Shown: positions 51,447-62,292 of the stretch, one piece after another
Numbering within the stretch: position 1 is the first letter of the stretch
Layout: every line of letters begins with the position of its first letter
Assembly (NCBI RefSeq): GCF_026914265.1
Contig: NC_069135.1
Location: 4,977,001 to 5,041,000, forward strand
Length of the DNA stretch: 64,000 bases
From: Mya arenaria
Taxonomy: Eukaryota > Mollusca > Bivalvia > Myida > Myidae
Reading direction: 5' to 3'
The notes under the pieces: model-generated
Seen by the model: the letters and a program-made list of their open reading frames with translations, nothing else
Told to the model about the DNA's origin: nothing
The model's database searches: none
Program-made: the position numbers and the translations under genes

Positions 51447-53099
51447 TCATTGAATCGACACTGATTCTTGACTGCTCATGGACTGTCCATCTAGAGAGTC
51501 TGTTTCACTTTTGTTCCTCATAATTTTTATGTCCTTTTGACTAGAGGTTTGCATGAAGATTGAGTCGCACATCCATGGATGATCTATAATTTCCTCAACT
51601 GATGGACGGTCAGATGGACGAATGCTGAGGCATTTGCGGATGAGGTCTTGTACTTCTGCAAATGGAAAGAAGAAATAATGTAAAATAAGCTGTTAAATGT
51701 GTTATGGTGCGTGTTTTTTTTACTTGATAACATAGTACAAATAATACTCGTAAATAAAAATAACTCAAAAAATTATCAATGAAATTTTAATTAAAAAAAA
51801 TCAAACAAATAAAACAATATTATTAAAATGAGGAAATATTTCTGGTTGAAAACTTACCATTTGAGACTTTGTGCTTGCAGCTGTTGAAGTCTAGTTCTGC
51901 TCGTATAATCTGCTGATCTCTCTCGAATGGAATGTCTCCACAGACCATGTCAAACAGAAGAATACCCAGAGACCAAACAGTGGCTGCCCTGCCGTGGTAG
52001 CGGTGGTACTGGATCCACTCAGGTGGACTGTATACTCGTGTACCTGAAGAAAGAAAATAAATATGTATAAATAAGAGCCTAAAATATTTTTGCAGTTTTA
52101 ACTGTTATATGTTAGAATGATGCTCTTATGTTCTTTTACTAAAATTTCAGTCTGTAAAATCCTCATAAAATTAAACATCTATTAAATCCAACTTTCAACT
52201 GATGCTTACCATCAAATGTAATGTAGACTGTGTCTTTCAGATATGCACCAGAACCAAAGTCAATCAGCTTTAATTCACCAGTTTTTAAGTCCACAAGGAT
52301 ATTTTCATCCTTAATGTCTCTATGTACTACTCCACATTTGTGAATGTTTAACACTGATTCTAAAACTTGTCTGAAGAAGTTCTTGGCAGTGTTCTCATCT
52401 AGAGCACCCTTCTCGGTTATATAGTCAAATAAATCCTTCACTTGCTCTGGCCTTTCCATTACAATTATATATCCATTTCTGGTTTCAAACCATTCCAACA
52501 TTTTGATAACTCCATTGACTTGTGAAACTTTCTTCAGCAAACAGATTTCCATGGGAACATTACATCCATTTAGTTGTCCCCACTCCGTCACTTTCTTCTT
52601 GAACACGTTCTTGATGGCAACCTGAAATTATAAAGTGGTTAAAACTTTGTAAAATACAAATATAACTTCCAATTTTAACACTGAAAATAAGTAGCTTCTA
52701 ATATAAAATGGAAAGACAAAAAAGAATCATAATTTACATCTAGATTAACCAAGTAATAAATTCGCGGGAATAGGCAAAATACACAATAGCGCGTGGTCTT
52801 ACCGGCAAATTGTCCTTCCTCCTAATTCCACTGAATACAGTCCCGAAGCCTCCACTCCCAAGCATCTGTCCAACATGGTAATGTCTGGCAATGTACTCGC
52901 TCGGATCTTTGTCTGAAAAAAAAATAACAATTATATAAACTGGATCAAATAAATTTTAATACTCGGTATTTTACCATTGTTAAATGTAACTATTTCGAAC
53001 AACTCCACGTGTATTTTACTTACTTTGTGATTGTTTTTCCTTTTCCTGATGAAAATTTGTTGAACTACAGTTAAATAATCCTAGCTTTCTTCCCAACAT
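51447..53099 (-). CDS. pim: PIM-family serine/threonine protein kinase, 5 coding exons, 330 aa
   Basis: Coding exons in transcript order are 53099-53024, 52912-52803, 52621-52210, 52043-51858 and 51655-51447. All introns are GT-AG, phases agree, and the sum is 993 bp including the stop. The kinase domain fills residues 37-289: glycine loop GSGGFGTV (44-51), VAIK with Lys66, helix-C Glu87, catalytic HRDIKDEN (162-169), DFG (183-185) and SPPEW (205-209). The hinge ERPEQ (118-122) carries the extra proline (Pro120) that marks PIM kinases and removes a usual ATP hydrogen bond. A long match to vertebrate PIM1 includes [10 protein letters not shown] and [16 protein letters not shown] kinases are constitutively active cytosolic/nuclear enzymes that promote survival and growth, controlled mainly by expression level. 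The chosen ATG has A at -3. The C-terminal tail (290-330) is Ser-rich and not conserved. Confidence 0.95.
53024..53099 (-). CDS. pim: PIM kinase proximal first exon
   Basis: Encodes [15 protein letters not shown] and ten further residues, ending in phase 1 at a strong donor (CACAAA|gtaagt). Joining to 52912 completes an AAC codon. A minus-strand CCAAT box (complement at 53263-53267) lies about 165 bp upstream of the ATG. The flank to about 53550 has an opposite-strand CCAAT (53527-53531) and an E2F-like TTTCCCGCG (53539-53547). Confidence 0.85.
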
Positions 53100-53560
53100 A
53101 TTGTACTTGTGTACAGTGAAATGCAACAGAGAAAAATCTCCAATTGCGTCTGTCTCTCTCGACTTGCAAGTTTGTTATGAAGATTCAAAACATTGAGCGT
53201 GTACTATGATCGTTGAACCCAATGTGTGTAGCCTCAATCTAGGGCGATCATTGCGCAGTACAATTGGCTGGCTTCCAACTTTCGAATAAGTACATATTTT
53301 GTTAAGATTGACCATAGAAAATTACAAAATGGGTTTTGAAAACATTATTTTGTTTCATATATTATTTTTAGTTATAGTTCTTTACGTCAAACGTTCACCC
53401 AGACATAGAACTATTTTACTAAGGATTGGATGTGTCTACGGCAGTTAATAGGTTTTGGACGCTTGCCAGTTTACCTCGTGTGGCTTTTGCGAGTTTGCAT
53501 TCGTTACATTCCTTCGGCGCGTTGAACCAATCACGCTGTTTCCCGCGTTTACCTTCACAA
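53100..53560 (-). promoter_or_regulatory. Probable proximal promoter region of the PIM kinase gene
   Basis: Sequence just 5' of the proximal first exon contains CCAAT motifs on both strands and one TTTCCCGCG motif, with no TATA box at a useful distance. The assignment rests on position and these short motifs only. Confidence 0.4.
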
Positions 53561-54705
53561 CCGAAACATGATTCATGAAATTCCCACCCAAATTTTGAGA
53601 AATTGTGTATTTACTCAATTAGGTTATTCAGTGTATGGTTTGAAATTCTCACAGTTTCGGCGGGATAACTGGTCATTTAAACAATATAGTTATTTAAACC
53701 CACAATTTTTCCCAGATGTTTAAAACAGAACAACCGAACTTCTTACATGATCTATTTAAAACGTTTAAAAAATGGATCTAGAAAAAATAATATTAAAATC
53801 GTTTGGACTTGTACATTTTAGATATTCTAATTTTTGTCTTTTGAACACACCCTTATTTAAAATACTAATATTAATTGTATTTTATCCTGAACAGTGATAG
53901 TTTACCCCTAAATAAGATCCTGGGCCAATATCAAATAATCTTACTTCCAGATAGCATAGATAGTTTATAATAATTATAAATTAACTAAATTATAAATTTA
54001 AATTGTTTTATTTCCTGTTTCATAACTTGAAAATCATGTCGGTAACGCTTCAGGCTCAACGACGTCGACAATGTGACCTAATTTGGTGACAGTTTTATTG
54101 AATTTTAACAAGTGGTCAAATTAATGATCATCGTGCAAGGGAAACTACTGTATGTTTAGATTCAACATTTAGTCCCACAAGAGTTACTCCATGTATTATT
54201 GCCAAAAAAGAAACCGACGCACATTACCCTCCAGTTTGTTTAGTGTTAAATGGATTCATTCACATTAAATATAGCCTGGCCAGACATCTTAAACACTCAT
54301 TTACTTTCTATTTCGTCACGGCAACATGATGATAAAAATATTTTTCACGTTTTTTTTATTTGTTCATTAATAGAGTAAGTAAACTTATTTGATTGAAAGA
54401 AAAAATAAAATGCAAATTTTAAATTTGAAAACGAGTCTCTTTCGTGTTTAAGTTTGTTAACTATGCATTCACTTTGACAATGACTATTAAAAACATATGT
54501 GCTGTTGACGATGTGCCATTTACAAGTCGAATCAACTGTTGTTGTTTTTTAAATTCGCGCAAGTCCATGGGATAGAACTCGATTTTGTATTCTCTAAAAA
54601 TATCCATAGTTATCCCGCATGGTTTTAAGTTCTGTCTAGATTTATATTTTATAACCAAATGCCTTGTTACGGGAGTATTTTAACCATTTTAGCATAGAGA
54701 AAAAA
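53561..54705. other. Intergenic or intronic AT-rich DNA
   Basis: Very AT-rich with no recognised feature. It would be intronic if the upstream candidate first exons of the kinase gene are used. Confidence 0.5.
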
Positions 54706-54711
54706 ACCTAC

Positions 54712-54775
54712 TTGATACATGTATATTTCCATCACTGGTCATCATTCGAAGAGCCATATTAGCCATACTTTCCAT
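54712..54775 (-). CDS. pim: Candidate alternative first coding exon of the PIM kinase gene
   Basis: A minus-strand ATG (54775-54773) begins MESMANMALRMMTSDGNIHV plus S, and ends at a consensus-like donor (ATCAA|gtaggt) in phase 1, the same phase as the proximal first exon. Splicing to 52912 would give an in-frame kinase with a different N-terminus (SN-KDPSEY at the junction). An in-frame CAG just before the ATG would also allow entry from a further upstream exon, but no polypyrimidine tract precedes it. Confidence 0.45.
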
Positions 54776-55134
54776 CTGACACTGCCGAACTCAGTATGTA
54801 TATTGTCAGTGTGTGTTTCAGATTGATTTGTCGTTTACATTTTCCACGGGATTTTTATATCATAACCGCTCAATTGGCAAAATCACTCTTTGGTCGTACG
54901 GTACTCTAATAAGGTGTCAACGGCTTGATTGTCGGGCCGTGTGAAACAATTAATAACTGTTCATATAGTGGCAGAAATATCATTCGTTACCAGGTGTGAA
55001 AAATAACGTGTCTGATTAATCAATCAACATGAAGCAATTCAATCAACGTGCGACGAGAACTTCTCCGCACAAGATCACACCTTATTGTACACTCACCGTT
55101 CACAAATAAAGGTTTTCTTCTGCATATGTAATCT
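54776..55134. other. Intergenic or intronic DNA
   Basis: Unique sequence with no recognised feature; it may contain the 5' untranslated part and promoter of the candidate exon at 54712-54775. Confidence 0.4.
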
Positions 55135-55810
55135 TTTACAATCTACACCACTTGATTAAAATGTTTCCTTTTGAACCAAGTTTCATGAACAATCTACGAA
55201 TGGTATATACTACATATATAGCTCCTGGGCAAAGCTTTGCCCTGCAGTTGCAACCTTTAACTTAAGCTTACTCATCTGAAACGTGGGATCTGCACTGGCC
55301 TCAATGACGTGAACAGTTGAACCAAGTTTTATGAAAATTATTGAAGGGGTTTAGGAGCGGACTGAAATTTGCCATAGAAATGTGACCATAAAATGGAGCG
55401 GACGCGCCTGGAACAGGGGTTCTGTACGTGTAAACTCGATAATAACAATGTATAACCTGTTCAGGCTGTTGTGCCTATGACTTTTCTGCATATGGTTCTC
55501 TTGAGTACGGAATGACACCTGTATAAGTGGGTTTTGGTATCTCCAGTCGGGACTTTTGGGTTCTATTTTGATAGACATGTACAAAATAATGGCTGCCTTC
55601 GTTCCCGACCAGTTTTATCATGGACGTGTTGCGAGTGGGGTTCAAACCTACGACCTTCCGATCGCAATTACAACGCGGTAACCGCTCGGCCATGCCGCGA
55701 TGGTCGACATACATTATACGCCAAAGTTCCATAAAGAAGCCTTTTAGGAATTAAGGAGATATGGAGTGGATACAAAATATAATGAAGGACAAAATACAAT
55801 GAAAGTCGTT
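55135..55810 (-). mobile_element. Composite interspersed repeat with a tRNA-derived SINE head
   Basis: On the minus strand an A box TGGCCGAGCGGTTA (complement at 55679-55692) and a B box GGTTTGAACCCC (complement at 55637-55648) show Leu/Ser-tRNA ancestry. The acceptor stem does not pair, so it is not a working tRNA. The flanks hold phrases typical of dispersed repeats: TGAACCAAGTTTCATGA near 55173, TGAACCAAGTTTTATGAAAA near 55316, and AAGGAGATATGGAGTGGATA near 55754. It appears to be several old insertions together. Confidence 0.6.
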
Positions 55811-56570
55811 TAACAATGACACACGATTGTCCGGAACGAACCAGATACGCGGCAGATTCATATTCCAGCAATGTGTGAAAAAATGCAATTCAGATGTAAA
55901 AATGCACTTTTTTTGGTTACAGTGCACATATTTATTAAAATGTGAACAATTCCGCGAGTTCATGTCACATGTATAAACTACCTGAATCGACAATAAATTT
56001 CACATGTTAATTCTCCACATCTGTGACAATTATGATGCTATTCTTATGTGATCCGGGGACATTTGGTCCTACGCTATGAGTTCACAGGATTTAAGGTTAT
56101 TTATTAGCAAATGCCCAAAAGTAAATCAACATTTCAACGTTTTTTGATCGATCAAATTATTCCTGACAGTACAATTCACCCAAACGGATACCGCGCTGCA
56201 TTATTAGCGTACTTGGTACCATTTACAAGGAACCGATAAAAAATCCTATCCCCAACATTTTACTAAAGGCCCGTGAGGGGTATACTTAAATATGCATATG
56301 GAGCAGGCACTTTCAAGACATCTTGCGGGTATTCACAATTATAAGATGGTATAATTGTTAATTTTAAAACTTTAAAATCTCTTCTATCTGCAAATTTCAC
56401 ACCGGAAATTCAAGCACACAGTCTGAATCACATTCTATGGCGAAAATGCGAATGATATTATTCACAGAACCATACATTGGCCGTCCGTGAATGGAAGTAT
56501 ATTTGTCGGCATATTTCCAAAAGTCTAATTAATAGCTATGGTAATAAGTATAGAAAATAAACGATAAAGA
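55811..56570. other. Intergenic or intronic DNA
   Basis: AT-rich unique sequence; nothing recognised. Confidence 0.5.
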
Positions 56571-56578
56571 AATCTTAC

Positions 56579-56605
56579 CATTTTCTGTCCGGCTCCGTTG
56601 CTCAT
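56579..56605 (-). CDS. Candidate distal first coding exon, probably of the PIM kinase gene
   Basis: A minus-strand ATG opens MSNGAGQKM and runs into a strong donor (AAAATG|gtaaga) in phase 0. It sits about 45 bp below the expected start of transcription from a TATA box. Phase 0 does not fit the kinase exon at 52912 directly, but it fits the candidate exon at 54775 if splicing occurs at the CAG just before that ATG. No other minus-strand gene lies between here and the kinase. Confidence 0.35.
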
Positions 56606-56674
56606 GTGAACTTCAGTGACTTCGAAGAGTCAGTCGTCTTACATCATCTATTGAATCAGCTCATCGATCGTACG

Positions 56675-56683
56675 TTATTTATA
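56675..56683 (-). promoter_or_regulatory. TATA box
   Basis: The minus strand reads TATAAATAA here, about 70 bp 5' of the ATG at 56605. That leaves room for a normal 30-bp TATA-to-start distance and a 5' leader of roughly 40-45 nt. Confidence 0.55.
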
Positions 56684-56869
56684 GTTTTGAGTCATGTTTC
56701 TGGGATTTCCCGTTTTTGTGGTTACACGCCAGTGCATATAGAGAATGTGTTGCCATTAAAGCTTAGGCTTACTCAGTTAAATTAATTGCAACTGCTGAAA
56801 GGTATTAGATATAAATGTAGCATTATATTCAAATAAAGTTTAAAACATATGCCAATTATTGCACCTGGC

Positions 56870-57160
56870 TGAAATCGGGTGGGACAGTGACTGTCACCAC
56901 CGAGCATTTCCGTAACGGCACCCTGTCCGCCCCGCTTCCACTCCATCTCAACACACTAGTGTAGAACATGCACGCGGCAACTCATCCTCACCACCGACCA
57001 CCCCCCTCCCCACCCGCACCCTGCCCTGCATCGCCACCACTCAAATTCACTAAAATTTGAAAAAAATGAACTAGGGTGGAACATGCGACACATCCACACC
57101 ACCGAGATTTCCGCCACCCACCCTATCGCACTACGGTGGAACATGCGCCGCCGCCCATCC
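56870..57160. repeat. C-rich block with a thrice-repeated motif
   Basis: Strong strand asymmetry, with long CACC/CCGCC stretches on the plus strand. The phrase ACTA(G/C)GGTGGAACATGCG occurs at 57070 and 57130, with a diverged CACTAGTGTAGAACATGC near 56953. No coding frame stands out. Confidence 0.5.
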
Positions 57161-57822
57161 CCGTCAAGTTATGATTAGCCTAACGTAAATTCTGCCCGTC
57201 ATAGTCAATCGGTTTTTGATTGTTTCAAATGCTAAGTATAGTAACTACCAGGCAGCCGCAAGTGCCACCAGTTCTACATTGCCGCTCAACATAACCATGT
57301 ACCGAACATACATACTGGACTCTTGAAAAGTCAGATATGTCCAACCAGTTACTGAGTTACCGGCTACTTCCATCATCCCCGGTGCCACTATCTAACGCCA
57401 TTGCTAGTGGCTGGGCCGATGGTTTTGAGGGAATGAGAGGTGACCCCACCCTCGCGCGCTCCCACCCCCTCTAAATAAAATCACATATTCTTGCATGGAT
57501 ACGTTCTAGATATGTTTTTCAACAATAATGATTCGAACAAACACCCAAAACATAAAGTCAAGTAAAACTGAGTGTGCGTTCATGGCGATTTGTTTCGTGC
57601 CTGATACTTTTGCACTGAAGATAGTTGTTTACCATACCTCGCCCCCACATTATCACGGTGTGGTCAAGAAATGATAACAACCTTGACACAGGGAGGGGAA
57701 ATGTCGGGGCTTCACGGTGACCAAAACATGCCCGCGTCTGATAGCGGACGACACTTGTACATATTGCAGAGGGTACTTTCGTGAGTTGTGTCATTTCGTC
57801 ACTTTCACTAACGACAGTAAGA

Positions 57823-59367
57823 ATGAAGGTTATTGTGGTTCTTATATCTGTGTGGATTGAGGTCGCTCTGTCGGAGCAAAGAGGTATGACATTCTTGAAA
57901 GCATATTGGCGTGCGTTTTTTTCTTACATCTCGATATTTTGTAAAATACATTTATAAAACACAAACCACACGCATTGATAACGATAAACAACACATTTTT
58001 CTTGCATTTCAGAAAAGAGACAGGCGAGTTGTCAAGGTAAGTTTATACATACACCCAGGTACTTTTTGCGTCAAATTCCAACCTCATTTTGTATTTCATT
58101 TTATAATATGGTGAGAGCACATTTTGCCATTGCTCCCGCTCTTTTCCAACTCATTTAGATTGTGTTTTGGGGTTTTGAACTTCTGAGCTGAAACATTTGT
58201 TGAAAAGAAATATTGACCAAATCAAGGAAACGCTTTAAGACAACTGTACAATACCTTTTTCTTCCCCAGAGCCAGCGTTGCCGAATGTGTGTCTGTCGGC
58301 GGGCGGGAGGGTGTATTTCCCGCACCCGATTGACCTCCAGAAGTTCATACAGTGTGCGGACAACGGACGGATGTTCGTGATCACGTGTCCCATGGGCGAG
58401 ATGTACAACCAGGCGACCACCTCGTGCATGGGCGCTCAGGTACGTAGGGTGTGGGCGCATTCGCAATCCTATTCATATATGCATGTCTACACTGTGTGTC
58501 AACAAACGGAAACTGTAGTATTTCCATTTCTTTAAGACAATTTATAGTTCTTATGTGAACTCTACCATCTCACCGATATATAGTATTACATGCAGATAAA
58601 TCTTACGCCAATGAAGTACTAGACTAAGTGTTGATACATTTTAGACGGTCAAGACTACTCCACCGGCTACACTTCCACCGACAACACTTCCGCCTAAAAC
58701 TCCCGCTCCCTACAACCCATGCACCGGCGCCAACATGGCCACTGGGATGATCTTCTTCGCGTACCCCGGGGACAACCAGAAGTTCTACGAATGTAACCTG
58801 CAGGGACAGCCCATCCTCCTCACGTGCCCGTCACGCCTCGTGTTCGACAACATGCGAAAGTCATGCGTTCTTCCGGCAGGTACCAATACCGGGGGAACCA
58901 ATACAGGAACAACTACGGGAACCGGAACTGGCACGGGAACAGGAACCGGAACCGCCACTGGAGCGGTTACCTCAGGTTTGTTAATTTGCATTTGTAGCTG
59001 TCTTGATTCTTAAATAACAGTTAACTGAAACATAATCGACTTGATGAATGAATATTATGTCGCGAAAAACGGCAAGTAGATGTGCTTTTGTTTATTGGAA
59101 ACAAAACATGTATAAGAATCGTTATATTTGCTGGATAAATTCTCATAAAAATGTCCCCATTGTCCAGGTAACCCGTGTCCGGCTCACGCGATCCAGGGCG
59201 ACAACCTGTTCTTCCCGCACCCCGACCCGAGTAAGTACATTCAGTGTGATTTTGCTGGAGACGCCTATGTGATGCAGTGCCCAGCCACACTCGTCTGGAA
59301 ACAGACCGTCAAACAGTGCTCCTCCCCCTACCAGTACGTCACTCCCAAAAATGGACTGGTTGGCTAG
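57823..59367 (+). CDS. Secreted protein with three chitin-binding (peritrophin-A-like) modules, 5 exons, 261 aa
   Basis: Exons are 57823-57883, 58013-58036, 58270-58439, 58645-58975 and 59168-59367, with GT-AG introns and phases 1, 1, 0, 1, summing to 786 bp. Residues 1-18 are a signal peptide. The 24-bp exon 2 completes REKR (20-23), a furin-type cleavage site. Three modules follow: Cys36-57-68-81, Cys111-135-146-159 and Cys199-222-233-246. Each has the CBM14 pattern F-x-H/Y-P ... C-P but only four cysteines; the usual DC-x-x-Y pair partner is replaced (DLQKFIQC, DNQKFYEC, DPSKYIQC). Module 1 is joined to 2 by a Thr/Pro linker (86-110) and module 2 to 3 by a Thr-Gly linker (164-196), both likely O-glycosylated. 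Such proteins bind chitin in mollusc shell matrix, periostracum, gut lining or haemolymph; the site of action is not shown. Confidence 0.92.
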
Positions 59368-59760
59368 ACTAACTATACCGTGTCATCGTGGGACAGAAGT
59401 GGTGGGGATGAAATATGTGTGTGGATAAATCGGATTTAACTTTTTGGATTAAAATTCTAGCAGATATATTGCTGAGACTTATCGTATTAAAATACCTTTG
59501 TATGCACTCAACATACTGGTTTTGAAGCTTCATTTCTTTATATTGTTCTACACGTCTTGCAACACGCTTTTTCAATAGGCAGCATCAGGGCAGCAATACC
59601 AAATAAATAGTAGTTTAACTGCTATTTTGTTCCGTTTTAAATTAATGGCAGAGCAAATATACTCATAAGTTCTGTATTGATGCCTGTGTTTTTATTTTTT
59701 AACTGTCCCATTCTTGTCTTGCATGAAATAAACGTAACAAGGCGTTTTGTTTATTGATTT
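59368..59760 (+). other. 3' untranslated region of the chitin-binding protein gene
   Basis: Two AATAAA poly(A) signals lie at 59602-59607 and 59727-59732, giving predicted 3' UTRs of about 250 or 380 nt. No other feature seen. Confidence 0.6.
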
Positions 59761-60112
59761 TATTTATTTTGTAAATGGAAGCTCCAAAATGTATCTTTTC
59801 TTCAACAATGGTAATGTATACATGTATAACAAATAACACGTTATGGTATAATAGTATTTAAAGTATGTACAAGTAGGGTTAACTCTACACAAAATATTGC
59901 ACTCTACATTTCCTCTACACATTCGGAACTCCTCGGCCATTTCCCATCGAAAACAACCTCGGATGAATGCCGGTACATTAGTAGAAGTAGTTCGTAAAAT
60001 ATGGATAACAATATAAATCATTTTAATGATTTACCGTGTAATTTCTATTACTAAGTTCAAATTGATGGCCAGCTTAGTGTATTATTGCATAAACAAGAGA
60101 TGTTTGTCAAAC

Positions 60113-60374
60113 ATTATGCCCCCTGAGCGCCAAGTTGCCAGAAATATTTGGACAATTGAATGAAATATGCATGGACTGAAATGACAGCTGATTTGTCATT
60201 GGATGCATATGAGGCAGGTCATCTACTGGTCATACCTAATCTTCATGTCAAGTTTGATGACCATAGGTCCGGGAATTGTTGAGTTATCACTCGGACAAGC
60301 TTTGGTCTTCCAACAGACCGACCGACATGTGCAAAGCAATTATATAACCCCTCTGCTTCGAAGGGGGGCATAAT
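60113..60374. mobile_element. Interspersed repeat with 11-bp terminal inverted repeats
   Basis: It begins ATTATGCCCCC (60113-60123) and ends with the exact complement GGGGGCATAAT (60364-60374). Near the right end is ACCGACCGACATGTGCAAAG. No coding capacity. The same right end recurs at 61213-61223 after a different body, so this is a family with variable interiors. I recognise the style from mollusc genomes but cannot name the family. Confidence 0.65.
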
Positions 60375-60479
60375 TAAACTAGATGTTCACTGAAAACTGA
60401 TACTTCAACTCATGCATTTAGTGACATATAAATTTCTACTGTCTACTATATAAGAAAATAAAATATGGACAATCAGAAA

Positions 60480-61223
60480 ACCTTTTTTCAGCTTACAGTC
60501 ACACTGACCTTGACCTTTGACCCACTGACCTCAAAATCAATAGGGTTCATCTGCTGGTCATGACCAATAAGCCTACCTAGTATGAGGTCCCTGGGTCAAA
60601 GCGTTCTCAAGTTATTGATCGGAAACCGTTTTTCATGTTAAGGTCACACTGACCTTGACCTTTGACCTCAAAATCAATAGGGTTCATCTGCTGGTCATGA
60701 CCAATACACCTACCAAGTATGAGGTTCCTGGGTCAAAGCGTTCTCAAGTTATTGATCGGAAACCGTTTTTCATGTAAAGGTCACACTGGTCCCTGGGTCA
60801 AAGCGTTCTCAAGTTATTGATCGGAAACCGTTTTTCATGTTAAGGTCACACTGACCTTGACCTTTGACCCACTGACCTCAAAATCAATAGGGTTCATCTG
60901 CTGGTCATGACCAATACACCTACCAAGTATGAGGTTCCTGGGTCAAAGCGTTCTCAAGTTATTGATCGGAAACCGTTTTTCATGTAAAGGTCACACTGAC
61001 CTTGACCTTTGACCCACTGACCTCAAAATCAATAGGGTTCATCTGCTGGTGATGACCAATACACATACCAAGTATGAGGTCCCTCGGTCAAAGCGTTCTC
61101 AAGTTATTGATCGGAAACCATTTGGTATTCCGACCGACCGACCGACAGACAGACAGACCGACCGACCGACCGACCGACATGTGCAAAACAATATACCCCA
61201 CTTTTTTCAAAAGGGGGCATAAT
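60480..61223. repeat. 145-bp tandem array inside an interspersed repeat, 5 units plus a truncated one
   Basis: Units start at about 60498, 60643, 60780, 60845 and 60990 (GTCACACTG marker). One unit lacks 8 bp and one (60780) has lost about 80 bp. Each full unit holds TGACCTTGACCTTTGACC, then TCAATAGGGTTCATCTGCTG and GGGTCAAAGCGTTCTCAAGT. The array ends in a (CCGA)n/(CAGA)n tract at 61126-61176 and the terminal GGGGGCATAAT (61213-61223). Units are nearly identical, so expansion is recent. No open frame. Confidence 0.85.
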
Positions 61224-62292
61224 AAATAAGATTCCAAAGAGTAAAGTCCTTCGGTTTAAACGTTATATTAAAATCACTAATTCTACTTGCAGCGTAGTTA
61301 AATGTAAAGAATTCTGACATTGTAAATTGTCTATATACATGCGATGTTGATTTCCTTGGAAAATGGCCGACGTGTTCCGAATGAACCTCTACAAAGTGTG
61401 CGTTATCTACAAGTACATGTACTTTATAACTGGTAATAAAACAATGATTGGCATACAAGGAAGTTATCCCATATCAAATGTGCACATGTATTAAATGAAA
61501 AAAGGAGTCTATACAAATAACCATTACATGGCATGATTACATAATATATTATACGGAATAAAAAACTGTTAAATCCTTCATTTGTTGGTAGAACATTAAA
61601 ATACAATAGATCTTCATGAAGTAAAACATGAAGATATATAAATCAACTACATAAATCAAGTTGTTATTTCAGTTTTCTCCTCATAATGTGACACAGAATG
61701 CATATTGATATAAACCACAACCAAAAATCAGATCAAAAATGTGTGTAGACTAAGTACCACTATGCAGACGAAGCAAAGCTATCAGGTTGTTTAATAAGAT
61801 AAAATAAAATGTCAATAAGAAGCTATCAAAACAATTTATAGTTAAAAAAGCACCAATGAAAGCGCATGTTTTCTATAATGAAAAACAACATTTAATATTT
61901 CTTAAAGAACATGCATGCTATCTCCGTAACCATATATATTTATTTTATATAATATGTCCTAAAAAAGTAGTACCACAATACAATCATACAGTTGTTGTTC
62001 ATCTTACGATAACACTGACAAAGGTTTCAGCGAACAACAAACAGGATGGTGATCTAAGGAACAATGATCTTCAGAGGAAAACTATTTATAGCGCAAATAT
62101 TAGCAGTATCCAGTATTGTATGTAATAGTTAGGATGAAAACTGAGATTCAGTGCCAACACAAATGGGCAACAACATGCCATAGAGAAACACACAATAATG
62201 ACAGATATACAGGAATGTGAAAAACCTTTGGAAATATATATACCCTGGACAAACTGTTTAATTCTTGAAACTTAAGAAAAAGCACATTTTTA
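61224..62292. other. AT-rich intergenic DNA, no gene seen
   Basis: Low-GC sequence. The frames at 61207-61606 (minus) and 61856-62125 (plus) have no recognisable features. Confidence 0.55.

Noticed and set aside
55637-55692. tRNA-Leu/Ser gene on the minus strand
   Set aside because: A and B boxes are good, but the acceptor stem does not pair; it is a SINE head.
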